64,000 bases of DNA from Straminergon stramineum (lineage: Eukaryota; Streptophyta; Bryopsida; Hypnales; Calliergonaceae), in NCBI GenBank assembly GCA_963920665.1, contig OY987271.1, forward strand, positions 2,606,501 to 2,670,500, in the 5' to 3' direction. The notes below the pieces were generated by a model that had not been told where the DNA came from, did no database searches, and was given only the letters and a program-made list of their open reading frames with translations. This document shows positions 49,074-60,187 of the stretch, piece by piece. The translations under genes were made by a program, and so were the position numbers. Numbering within the stretch: position 1 is the first letter of the stretch; the number at the start of each line of letters is the position of its first letter.

Positions 49074-49469
49074 ATAGTGATGAAGCTAGAATGAGGCTGG
49101 ACCAAAGCTACGTTAAAAACTCGATGGCGGGTGTTTAATGTCTAGGGTCATCATCAGCATTTCCAAAACCTAAGACCGAGACTTCGCTACACATGCTATT
49201 CTTGTGAGAAAAGGGAGCTATTTTCGCGACTTGCAATTTTATTGGTACAAGGCAACAACATTTTTTGGAAAAAAACAGTGACATTTTAGAAAACTTTTGT
49301 TTTTTTATGTAGAGTGCAAGTTGCGACATTTTTAAAAACTTTGTGTGTCAAGTTGGTTGCCTCTAAAATTTTGTTGTAAATGATATTGCTAAAGATAAAT
49401 CATTGAATGTCAAGCATTGGTGACATATTTTCAAGAACGTTGTTGAAGTGTTTAATTTATATTCATGCA
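49074..49469. other. Spacer between tail-to-tail copies B and C
   Basis: 396 bp, no recognised gene or repeat. It is not visibly similar to the spacer between copies D and E. Confidence 0.4.
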
Positions 49470-51060
49470 TGTGAGCACTAAATTACTCCCCCTTGGTAAT
49501 TCGCAAACACAATCAGGTTCTACTGTTCTGAGTTTCAGCTAAGTGACTCTTACCTTTGGGTGTCTAAGTGTGTTCCATTGTGCCTTCCAAGAAATGGATC
49601 TTTTTACTAAGTACCTAAGTGACTCCAAATTTGCAACATTAGCTTAATCTACTTCCAATGTTTTGGCCAACCGAATGGATGCCCTATTGTATGATTTGGA
49701 CAGAACCTATGCCAGGGAAGAACTAACCTAAGAAACCTCTAGTTCATCTTGTGCCATTTCTAAAAACATAAAACTAGACCCTATCCAACCTTCCTAGCTA
49801 AAGTTATAGGTGGATGAAGTTTGACCGCTTCTCGGTTCTTCAAACTTCATCCATCAATTTCACCTAGCTCCCCAATTCAGAAAGATCCGAAATTTTTAGG
49901 GATGATTCACAAGAATTCTTCCTACCTAGATCTGGAGTTGGGCCCTGATCGGGGGGTCATACAAAATTTTCATCCAGGCCTTACCTAAACTTCATCTGTT
50001 AGTTTCTCCTACCCTACAATTCGGAATTAACTTTTCTCTTCGGCTCTAGACCCTAATTGGTAGTCTTCTCCTAATCTACTTAATTCTTTGTCAAAAGTTT
50101 AGCTATTTTTCATCCAATTTGACCCTAATCTTCATTTGGCAATAACTTCCTCAATTTTGGCCCAATTTGGGCGTGCGTTGGGGTTTTGGAAAGCTACGGC
50201 CCTCTTTTTTAAGTTCATGTCCCTGGAAATGACTTGACCTACAGTTCTAAGGGTCTGACCTAGGATGGGCCTCGGCCCAAGTCACTAGTCTCTAATTAGG
50301 GACTTAGGGGAAGGATGGAAAGGTTTAACTCATACCTTGGAATTTGAGTCATTGATCATGCTCACCGGAAGCTCTCCCTCCTCCGCCATGAACTCCCGTG
50401 CCGTGAGACAACGAACCACCATTCTAATCATAAAATAATTTAGTACAAGAGTTTAGGCATTGATTCTATCCTATTTCTTTCCTCCTTTCTTTTCTTTCCT
50501 CCCACACTCTAAGGTGGCCCAACCACCCTTGCTTCTACCTACCAAGCTAATCCTAAGGAAGAGTCATGCCATCCCCCAAGGTTGAGCTACTTCTTATGTC
50601 TTACATCTTACATCCTATACTTATGTCTCATGTTGTCATGATGTGAGCCGTTTACTAGCTAAGAGATAGACATCTTTTTACTTCTATGTTGGTTCCAAAT
50701 AGTAAGGTAGTTAGGCTTGTTGGGTGAAAATTGAAGGTTGGTGATTATTTAAGTTGTTAGTAAGATAGGGCATTTTGTCCCATATTGTTTGTAGCTTTGA
50801 GTTCTTTTTGTGGGTACTTAAAGTGCTTACTTCTTCCATTAATTTTATCTTGAATCTTTTTCTAGGGTGATTTTATTTATTATCGAGGTTGTGCTTTTAC
50901 TTCTGTATTCTAGTGAGAGTAGTTTTCTTTTTTTTTGAGTTCTATTGAGGGTTGTGGGTAAAAGTGACTTTGCTAAAGCAATAGCAAAGTCTCTTTTTGA
51001 ATTTCCATTGAGGGGTGCAAGTGAGAGTGAACTGGCTAAAGCAACAATAAGTTTATTTTC

Positions 51061-52117
51061 GGGTGATTGCAAGAAACACCTGCCAGTTTCGTTGCGTTTT
51101 TTTTTGGAGCGCTATAACTTTTGAATTATGAATCCGATTCCAAAAGCAAAAAAACTATTTCTAGATATCTTTCTTGTTATTGTAATCCTTATTTTTTAGA
51201 AATTTTTAAAAATCATTTTATATTTAAAAGTCAATTTTGATCATTTGTCACACTTTGACGTTTAGGGGTTTTTTATACTATTAAGTGGTTTAAATTAGTG
51301 ATTTTCAGCTGAAATTTCTAGGGTATATTAGTTTAGTAGGCATACATGTGCCTACCAAAAGAAATCTAAAAATTCATTATTTCATATCCTCCACGTTCAT
51401 GCAAATAGGCCTCTCTTGCGAGCTCAATTCTAAACAATAGAGATAGTTTTGAACTCGTTTTTTTGCTCAAATCTCATCACCAAAAAGTCCTCCCAAATGG
51501 CCAATTTTTATTTTTCTTGAAAATTGTTGTTCCTATTTTCTACAAATTAAAACGTCAAAGTATGTGTTTTCTTTGTAAGAATTCTATGTCCCAAAATATA
51601 TCATGAAAAATACATACTTTGACGTTTTAATTTGTAGAAAATAGGAACAACAATTTTCAAGAAAAATAAAAATTGGCCATTTGGGAGGACTTTTTGGTGA
51701 TGAGATTTGAGCAAAAAAACGAGTTCAAAACTATCTCTATTGTTTAGAATTGAGCTCGCAAGAGAGGCCTATTTGCATGAACGTGGAGGATATGAAATAA
51801 TGAATTTTTAGATTTCTTTTGGTAGGCACATGTATGCCTACTAAACTAATATATCCTAGAAATTTCAGCTAAAAATCACTAATTTAAACCATTTAATAGT
51901 ATAAAAAACCCCTAAACATCAAAGTGTGACAAATGATCAAAATTGACTTTTAAATATAAAATGATTTTTAAAAATTTCTAAAAAATAAGGATTACAATAA
52001 CAAGAAAGATATCTAGAAATAGCTTTTTTGCTTTTGGAATCGGATTCATAATTCAAAAGTTATAGTGCTCCAAAAAAAAAACGCAACGAAACTGGCAAGT
52101 GTTTCTTGCAATCACCC
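51061..52117. repeat. 1.06-kb near-perfect palindrome (fold-back)
   Basis: Arms 51061-51570 and about 51606-52117 are reverse complements with only scattered differences and a 35-bp centre. Outer ends are GGGTGATTGCAAGAAACAC and its complement. It lacks coding sequence; TTTC abuts both outer ends, a possible 4-bp duplication. The high arm identity implies a recent origin or gene conversion. Confidence 0.93.
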
Positions 52118-52362
52118 TTTCATCAAAAGCAAGTGTTATATATAGGATACATATTGTAATTAGTTATTGTAAGTGGGACTTGGTATTGGATTTAGGGTTT
52201 CCTTGTTCATTGGGTTTCTTTTTCCTTTTTCACAAACATCTTTTACAGCTAGAAGCCCCATGCTTTTCCAGATAGGTAGAAATATGTCACGACATAATTG
52301 GTGAACCTAATGTGAAACATCTGGAGTAGTAGTGTTTGTGATTTAGCGTAGGTGTGAGGTGT

Positions 52363-53088
52363 ATGATGGATCGTGAGGGTAACATAAGTGGTAATGGTGG
52401 AGGACTACAAGTTGGTCAATTTGGTGGAGGAGTTGAAGTACTAGATCTTGGTATGTTGAGGATGCCAGAGGCTATGAATTTGCTTGTATGACAACAACAA
52501 ACAATGCAACAGAGGGAAGCCCTAGCAACAAAAGCGTTGCATTCCATCGTCAATTGGATGGACCAATTTAATGGATGTGATGTGACAAAATACATTCGAT
52601 TCTATGCATGAGAAATGGAGTTGAACAAAGTTTTTGAGGAGGAAATGATTGCAAGCTTTGAACTCACTGTGATTCCGGAGATTCATGGGAGAGTAAGGGA
52701 GTTACAAGAGAGCGTTGGAGGTAGTTGGCAAACTTTTGCTCAAGTGTTGAAGGAAGAGTATTTCATGGAAGACTCAGAGAGGGTGACAAAAAGAACGTTT
52801 TCGAAGTGGGTTGCACGTCCAAACAAAGGTTTGTCAACAAATGAGCTACTTAGAGAGTTTGAGCACTAGTTTATGTAGTTGACGAGGATAGAAAGAGCAA
52901 CTTTGGAGGTGGAGAAGATGGAATTATTTATTCAAGTGGCGGATTCATGGCTACAAGAGAAGCTTGAACTGCTTTCAGAGGATCGTAATGAAGAACATGG
53001 CTTGAAGTCTGATTGGAAGGATGTAGAGGGAGCTGTGTCATTGCTTACGAAAAGGCAATGGTGGAGAGACAAGACTATGGTGAATGAT
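52363..53088 (+). pseudogene. Ty3/gypsy-type gag, N-terminal part (pseudogene)
   Basis: One frame from the ATG at 52363 holds about 240 codons with four stops (two TGA, two TAG). It shows the typical plant retrotransposon gag arrangement: a DVTKYIRFY start, SWQTFAQVLKEEYF, then RPNKGLSTNELLREFE and EKLELLSEDRNEEHGL. These form the helical capsid-like region that packages element RNA. The frame is cut at 53088 by an insertion and resumes at 56570. No protease, reverse transcriptase or integrase follows. Confidence 0.8.
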
Positions 53089-56000
53089 TGTCATGAGCCG
53101 TAATTTCGGAATCCACTGGGTTAGTATAAAATAGGTCTATAGTAGTATAGAATTTTTCAAAATTTCTTATAGGGGAACAAAAGTAGAATCCTCTTAACCT
53201 AAACATTGCATTGAGGCTGAGAGGATGATCCGGGCGTTCTGTAAAGGAATCCAAGATAGATCCGGATTCCGGAAACCTGGATAGTAATAGCCTACGGTCT
53301 AGAGTTCCAGTCTAGGAATCTAGGGAACCGTTACGGGTAAACGGTCCACTTTTGGAACGGTCGGTAGAATGATGAATACTTAACCCCTGCCACTCCCACT
53401 TCTCCTCCTTCTTTCTTCCGCAGTGGTTTTGCGCTCGTATAGTTGAGTGAAAGAGTGGTGAGTTAATGATCATTTTAGCAGATTAGTTAGTTCTGGTTTA
53501 TGATGGCAAAGGGATATATCCGAAAACCACTAGTTACAGCATGGATGGTTTGTCCGACTATTCCAAAAAGACTGAGAGAGCGGTCACAGCTAGAAGACTA
53601 CCTAAGCAAAATAGGATGTGTTGGCTTGTTCCTAAGGCCATGGATTGTGAAGAATGATCGCATGATTCAGGAGCTCATCATAGGAGCTCCAAATTAGTAT
53701 GAGTTGACAATGAGGGGACAACCCAGAACCTGGACAGATGAGATTTGGGCCAAGGTATATGGATTCCCCAGGAAGGGATCCAAATTAGCCTCCTGAACAG
53801 ATAAGTTTGCGGTAGGAAAGTTTAGGAATGCAACGCATTCTAAGGAGGGGTATGCCATCAGCGATTGTCTAGATGGGAGGCAGAAGTAGGTTGTAGAGTT
53901 TCTTATTTTGATCTTGTATCCAGAAAAGCCTACCCGGGTTATGGTTACGGTAGCCATCACCATTTTTGGTGCAATGGAGGGTACTAGACCAATCAACTAG
54001 GGCAAAGTCATTAGAGCAATAGTCTCAAAGCTTGCCACCAATGTAGGAAAGGCTAAGACTAGCCCAATTGGTCCTTACCTGTTCCACCTCTACCATCATG
54101 CGGAACTTTTGAGTGACGCAGAAATGGTAGAGTACAACCCCGGATCCACAATCCTGCGTTACGGCCTCATGAACGAAGTAGAGGCAAAGGAGCCGGCCTT
54201 CGAAAAAGAGGAAGAGCCGGAAGACAAGGAACAACTCATGGATCGGAGATGAAGGAAATCCACCGATCTAGCTTCATGAGGGAAACTCCCTGTTCTAGAG
54301 AAGGTTCCGGAGGAGCCAAAGCAAAACATTTCCGGGTAAGTTCTTCAAAACCAGATTCAACTGGGTCTTGTACGCACACGAGTACCATGAGAATTTGGCC
54401 GATCTTCTCAAGAGGATTAGCAAGGAGTTAAAGGTCGAGCCAGAGGACATACTCAATGCCGTGAAGAAACTTCCGAATCTGGAAGAGATGGGATGGAAGG
54501 AGAAGTAGATCAAGCATCTGGAGAAGGAAAAGACGGACCTTCAAGCCAGGCTGAGTTGGGCACAAGGGGAGTTAGCCACAACGAAGTAGAGGGAGAAGGA
54601 AGCTTTGCAGTTGGTCAAGAATCTATCCGGTCTGGTGGATAGATCCGTGGATCTTGTTGTCAAGGCCTCCCTTGTTCAGAACCGGCTAATAGAGGAAGGA
54701 CATCTCACCGGATCCAAAGTGGTCCGGATCTTGGTCGACTTCTCATTGAGGATGGATTCCATGCTTAAGGAGATGCGCCAGCTCTTGGGGTGGATCAATC
54801 CGGATCGTGTCATGGATTTTTCCCATTTTCTAGAAATCCACTTTGACACGGAAACTCCAATGAAGTTGACAACATCACTACCACTGCTGGCTAGAGCGGA
54901 AGTCCCTAGGGAGACTCTTTGACATTCAACCGAGACCTTCTCAACTCAGTTGGAGAAGATCATTTGGGGGAGCATGAAGACAACGCGAGAGCCAGCCAAA
55001 CAACCGGATGCAGCATGAGAGTTGGCGCCACCAAAAGTTACGATCTCACCACCGATCCCAATGATTCGTCCTCTTGAGAAGGATACATTACAGACACCCA
55101 GGTTGCTTATCCGGAGTGACCTAGTAGACTGGATTGGAGGACTATTGAATCCGGCTTGGACTCATCTAGAAAGCTTTAAGCATATGCAGTAGCCACAGAC
55201 AAGGCAGGAGAGGGCCACCATCGTTTTGGATGAGACCTCTCTAGAAGAAGAAGATGAGAGAGAGGTCACGCAAATTGAGAAATTTGAGGAAGAAGAGTAC
55301 CAAACCGGATCAGAGGAGGACATAGAAGAGGAAGACTGGCCTCCAATAATCCGGAAGATTCAAACCCAAGCAACATTGAGGACAACTCTAGTGAAGGCAA
55401 CTCCGAAAGCAACTCTAAGGGCATCCATCCGGGTACCAACAAGTTAAGGCGGGAGCAATCAGAAGAAGGCGCGAAAGGCAAAGTAGTTAGGATTGTAGTT
55501 AGTTAGGATTTGAATTTTGAATTTAATCTAATCCGAATTTCCAAGCGTGGGCCCGGGTTCCGGATTTTTAGGATCTGACTTTCTGGGTTTCTCAGGAAGT
55601 CTGTGATTGGTCACTTGAATTTCTAGGTGGCTTTTTGGCTTTGGGGTTTTGACTTTTTAAGGGAGGGGCAGGTTTGTTGCCTTCTCATTCCATCCTAGTG
55701 TGTGTGATTGCTATCTTGTCATCCTTTCTTTAATTTGAGCCACGAAGTGGACATTCAAGAATTGATCAATCGTATATCTAGCTTTCCTATGTTTGGTTGT
55801 GAGAGCGTTGAAGTATAAGAGAGAGGAGGAGGAAAGGAGGAATTCAGATTTGAAGTGACTGGATCTAATTTGGGAGGGAATGTTTGTGACATAGTTTAGG
55901 CTTGTGAATACAGTCTTGTCCGCGGTGCCTTTAAAACATTGGAACAGAAATTCGGAAAGAAGTGGTTTGGGTGCTAGTCCGGAATACCAAGGAGGGTTCT

Positions 56001-56563
56001 GTGCGGAGATAAGCAACCACCAGCAGAAAAAATCCCATCCTATTCTCCCCAGAAGGTCTGCCAAACCCTAGGATCAATCTAGAGAACAACTAACAATTCC
56101 CCCATCGGTTCCGGTTTTTGTTGATTTGTTGTTGTAGTGGACAAGACTTGTTACAGCTCTCAGTGACCTACCTTCTGGATTGGCCATCCGGGAAGTTGTG
56201 AGAGTGTTTCTTGGTCTGATCTAGTACAACATTCGGTCTAAGTGTGTTTTGTGTAGTTTAGAGAGAGAAGAGAGTGTGAGGAATATGAGTAGTGAGTCCC
56301 TACCCCTCTACAAGATCAAAGGCGGACCCTTTGAGGATAAAACAGAGGCACCAAAAACGAGTGTGTGTGAAAAGTGACGAATCCAGATTCCCAAAAGGTA
56401 GTAATCTGGAAAAGAGAGAAAAGAGGTGAAGAGAGAGCTTAAGTTGATAATATGGATAATCTCAACTTGCAACAATAGTCTAGAATCCCCTAGGACAATA
56501 TTTCGAGTCATTTTACTATGTTTTGGTGTTGTAATGGTACTTACGCTGCACTGCGCATACAAT
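53089..56563 (+). mobile_element. 3.5-kb insertion inside gag, flanked by AATGAT
   Basis: AATGAT lies at 53083-53088 and 56564-56569. With one copy removed the gag frame continues without a shift, which shows that the intervening DNA is an insertion. It starts TGTCATGAGCC, like the outer element's end, but ends CATACAAT, and no direct LTR pair is visible. It carries one long decayed ORF (53500-55447) and non-coding flanks. Confidence 0.7.
53500..55447 (+). pseudogene. Long non-pol ORF of an inserted element, pseudogene
   Basis: From ATG at 53500 one frame runs to 54252 with several stops, then shifts by one base and continues to 55447 with more stops, about 640 codons in all. The first part is globular (PRTWTDEIWAKVYGFPRKGS; SPIGPYLFHLYHHAELLSDA). 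The second is coiled-coil-like (ADLLKRISKELKVEPEDIL; KHLEKEKTDLQARLSWAQGE). The end is acidic then basic. It resembles plant transposon accessory proteins in layout, but no named family is assigned. Confidence 0.5.
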
Positions 56564-56569
56564 AATGAT

Positions 56570-56765
56570 GTTAAGATTGAGGTACCAGCTATTACACACT
56601 CTTGTGGGAATCCATCTTGCTCTAAACCTTCTCATGTTCTTGCAAAGGTAGAAGATTCATCCATGGATGAATTGGTAAAGGGTATGCAGGATCTAAAGCT
56701 AAAGTTTGCTATGCTTGAAGAGAAAGGCCAAGTTTTAAGTGATCTACTTTTGATTTTAATGCAAG
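56570..56765 (+). pseudogene. Gag pseudogene, continuation
   Basis: In frame with the gag upstream once the insertion is discounted. It contains KPSHVLAKVEDSSMDELVKG and MQDLKLKFAMLEEKGQ, the linker region usual after the capsid part in this gag type. Similarity to gag ends near 56765, before any zinc knuckle of CCHC type, and the inverted end of the element follows. Confidence 0.6.
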
Positions 56766-58692
56766 GTCATAATATCTTCCTACAAACAATATGGGACAAA
56801 ATGCCCTATCTTACTAATAACTTAAATAGTCACCAACCTTCAATTTTCACCCAACAAGCCTAACTACCGTACTATTTGGAACCAATATACAAGTTGAAAG
56901 ATGTAAATCTCTTAGCTAGTAAACAGCCCACATCATAACAACACGTTTTGGGAACTAAGCCTTGTGGGAAAAGGGACCACGTGGTCTGACGATTCTCCCA
57001 TGAGGTGGTTTTAATACACCACTAAGACTTTTTACCTCGAGGGGGTTCAAAGCTTCACTGTCGTTCCCCTTTTTAACACACCACTAGGACTTTTTTACCC
57101 TATAGGGGTTCAAAGCTTCACCGTACGGACGAGACCCACTACCCTCACACCTTTATGTCCCTCACCAAGTAATACCACGTCAATGTTAGGGACAAAGTTA
57201 AAAAGAAGAAGGGAACTTTGAAACTCAAAAAACTAGTGACATCGGTTAGTAATATAAATGACTTGAACTAAAAGCCCCCAAAGCAACATTGCCAATCATA
57301 TGGGGAGTTGCTCTAGGGTCAGTACATGACAAAGTAAGGAGAGGGACCCAAAGGGGCTCTCAAAGGTAAACACAAACAACTTCTAGTAACACAATAAGTT
57401 AAAAAAGTCTTCAAGCTCAAGCTTGGAAGAGTTAGGACTACACCCTCCCAAAGTGCAAGGGATCCACAAAAACCTTGCAAGCTTGGAAAACAACAACAAT
57501 GGCCCAAAGTGCCCAAAAAACACTATTGCAAGGTTTGTGGCTAAAAATGCCACAATTCCAAACATAAATTGGACCCAACGGACCCAATTACACAAAAAGG
57601 TGGTGGTGAGAGAGGAGAAGGGGTGTCCTTTTATACTCTTTTCCGGGCACCAACCTCCTATTGTTCACTAAATTAACCTTATCTTTGTGATTTTCATCCA
57701 AACTCAAGGGTTTCATCCTATACTAGCCTACTAAGCTAACTTTTGGAGATTAACTCCAAATTGCAAATGGATTTCGCCATTGGCTTCAGAAGGCCATTTT
57801 TTGTTCAGTTGAATTGCCCGCCCCCTTTTCTATCTTTAAAATCATAACAAAACCCAATGCCAACTTAACGCCAAAATCAGGAAAAACTCAACTTTGGGGG
57901 GTTGACTTTTCTAGCAAAAGTAACTAGCCTAGGCTCCTAAGTAGATATTGGGGAGTGAGAAAAGACCTATCTTGGGCCCCATTCCACCTTTATATGCCCC
58001 CGCTCTACCAGTCAAATCTGCCATGGACTTTAAATTCTGTTAATTGTCGGGGAATGCTGTAGGTTCGGATACTTCTGACTATTGAAATGGTTTGAAACTT
58101 TTCGGGTAGCTTATTAACATAAAAGAAGCTATAATAATTTTTAGTGGGAATTACCGCCACCTAGGGAATTTCTAGGAATTTCCCATCGTACGTTTGGGTA
58201 GTTGATAGATTGAAAAGACATCTTTTAACTATCAGAAAAATTCCAAAACTTTTCATGGAAACTCCCATGGGATCCCACAACACATATGTAGGCTCATATT
58301 TTTACTCTACACATCAGCCTAGGGGGACAAAATTCACCCCCTCATTTAATTATTAGTGGCCCGGGAATCATCCAAACCGAGGGAATCTTGGCGAACCGAC
58401 TTTGCTGTTGGTTCCCGGGCATGGGTTTAACCTCAAACCACTCTCTTTGGACCTAAGATTCCTCCATGGTCCCGTCTTGGTATTTTCAACATCTACAAAC
58501 CAACAATTGGGGTTTTGTTATTTCGTCGATGAAATGAGGAAATGGGAACCTATCTCTGGGAACTAATTTCTATGTCTTACCAGGGTTCCCTAAAGCAATT
58601 CTAGCCTAGAGATGTCTTCTCCATGTGGGTTTTTGAGCTTGATACACTCATAATTGACCAATTTACCACGATTAGTTGGGTTCCAACTAGAG

Positions 58693-58960
58693 TTGACACG
58701 GCGTCTTGAAGCAGCCGCTAGCGTCCGGACTTCGGACATCTGCGGACTTGACCCCCCCAGATGTCCTATGACATTTGCAAAATCGGGTTTTTACCTTGGG
58801 GTAATTTCTTTTACCCCGTCTGCCCATCCGCGACCCCATCCGCACTGCCGTCCGCGGTTTCTGGAGCCCGTCCGCCAATCCATCTGCGGTCTCTAGAGCC
58901 CGTCCGCCATCTCGTCCGCCAACCCGTCCGACCGTTCGCTTAAGCCTCCCCGAATTTAGT
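58693..58960. repeat. GC-rich block of GTCCG/CGGAC words
   Basis: Short words such as CCCGTCCGCC and GTCCGGACTTCGGAC repeat densely. A similar block lies at 61855-62260 and a weaker one at 62455-62540, on either side of the kinase-like pseudogene. They may be subterminal repeats of one element. Confidence 0.6.
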
Positions 58961-60187
58961 CTCTATCTTTAATTTTTTATTCTAAGAAAATTTCTAATGT
59001 GATTTTGTTTTTGAAATTTGGTACATTTCATGCTCATTTCTAAGAGTCCTTAGCAATGAAGAAAAAGAACATCGCACTATACAAATTTATAAAGAGAAAA
59101 GTCATTTATTTTCGTAATTCATTTTCAAGTGCTACAATAGAATTTCAAAGGATTTTTTTAATAAATATACAAAGAACCGGTACCCAAAATAACAAATTTA
59201 TTATGGTTTAGGGTTTAGGAAAATATTGGACACACATACATTTTGTGACCCATGCATTTAGAGCTTAATTTCCTATTTTCTTTTGTTCATTTTATGAAAA
59301 CAATGCAATGAAAAAAAAATTGAGGGTCTAAATTTTGAACCCAAAGGCTTCTAAAAATCCAAGTGTCGTAAAGTCCTAAACCTTTTTGAAAAAACAATAA
59401 AATTGAATCACTCTCTTTGTTTTTCAATTTCACTTCATGAATCACATTAGAATTTTGTTTGAATTGATAAAATCATTTGCTATTGGAAAGTTCTTTTAAA
59501 AAAAACCATATGACAATTTAATCTCAAAATTACATGCCAACAAAAATACATTCACATGCTTCATGTTTGCTTCCAAAGATTTCAGGTGAATAAGATACAA
59601 CTTCCTTTTTCAAACAAATCATTTATATAAATTACTTTAAAATCCTTCATTGTAAATTTGTGATGAATTTACTAATTACGTCTCTTCATAGTTGATACAT
59701 TATAAGTATAGACACTAAAACACTAAAACCACAATTGCTTTAATGGGTCGTCATAATAATTCAAATATGAATGAAATCATTGGAACACAATTTCTAAGAA
59801 GGTCCAAGTAATTCCATATCATAAATAAAATGGTCTTCTTCCAAGACTTATTCCAAATGAAATTGAATGGGCTCAGAAACTTTGCACCCACACATCATAC
59901 ATCATGCAATTTGTCATACAAGCTTGTCAACTAAATATCCATCTACATTCAAGAAGAAATATTTCACTTTGCACTCAAACAAGAGATATTTTTGATTTGT
60001 CAAAAATTGATATTCATTCAAAAACAATTCAAATACATTGAAAAATTCAAAATGTATGTCTAATTTCACATATATTGACATACTCTAGGGGTGCATATAT
60101 ACTAAGCAATCTACACGCATAAATCCAAAGTTCTACGTTTATCAAATATTTATAAAACTCTATGTAGTACACTCTTGCACTATATTA
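58961..60187. other. AT-rich DNA 3' of the kinase-like pseudogene
   Basis: No gene or clear repeat seen. Confidence 0.45.

Larger units (their letters stand above)
50632..56944 (+). mobile_element. Retroelement-derived insertion with inverted ends
   Basis: The left 160 bp (from TGTCATGATGTGAGCCG) recur inverted at about 56785-56944. Shared words include TTACTAGCTAAGAGAT and GGCTTGTTGGGTGAAAATTG. Inward come a palindrome (51061-52117), a leader, and a gag pseudogene that is itself interrupted. There is no pol. The inverted rather than direct ends are odd for an LTR element and suggest a rearranged or chimaeric copy. Confidence 0.55.
49470..58692 (-). mobile_element. Large repeat unit, copy C (inverted), split by a retroelement-derived insertion
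   Basis: The inverted tail starts at TGTGAGCACTAAATTACTCC. Host sequence runs 49470 to about 50631 and resumes from about 56945 to 58692, where similarity stops after GTTGGGTTCCAACT. The G-rich block is missing between the two parts, so the insertion came with a deletion of about 0.7 kb. The right part keeps the tandem units and the TTAA empty site. Confidence 0.75.

Noticed and set aside
52321..53088. A host gene encoding a Gln-rich regulatory protein.
   Set aside because: The frame has four stops and its order of motifs is that of a plant Ty3/gypsy gag.
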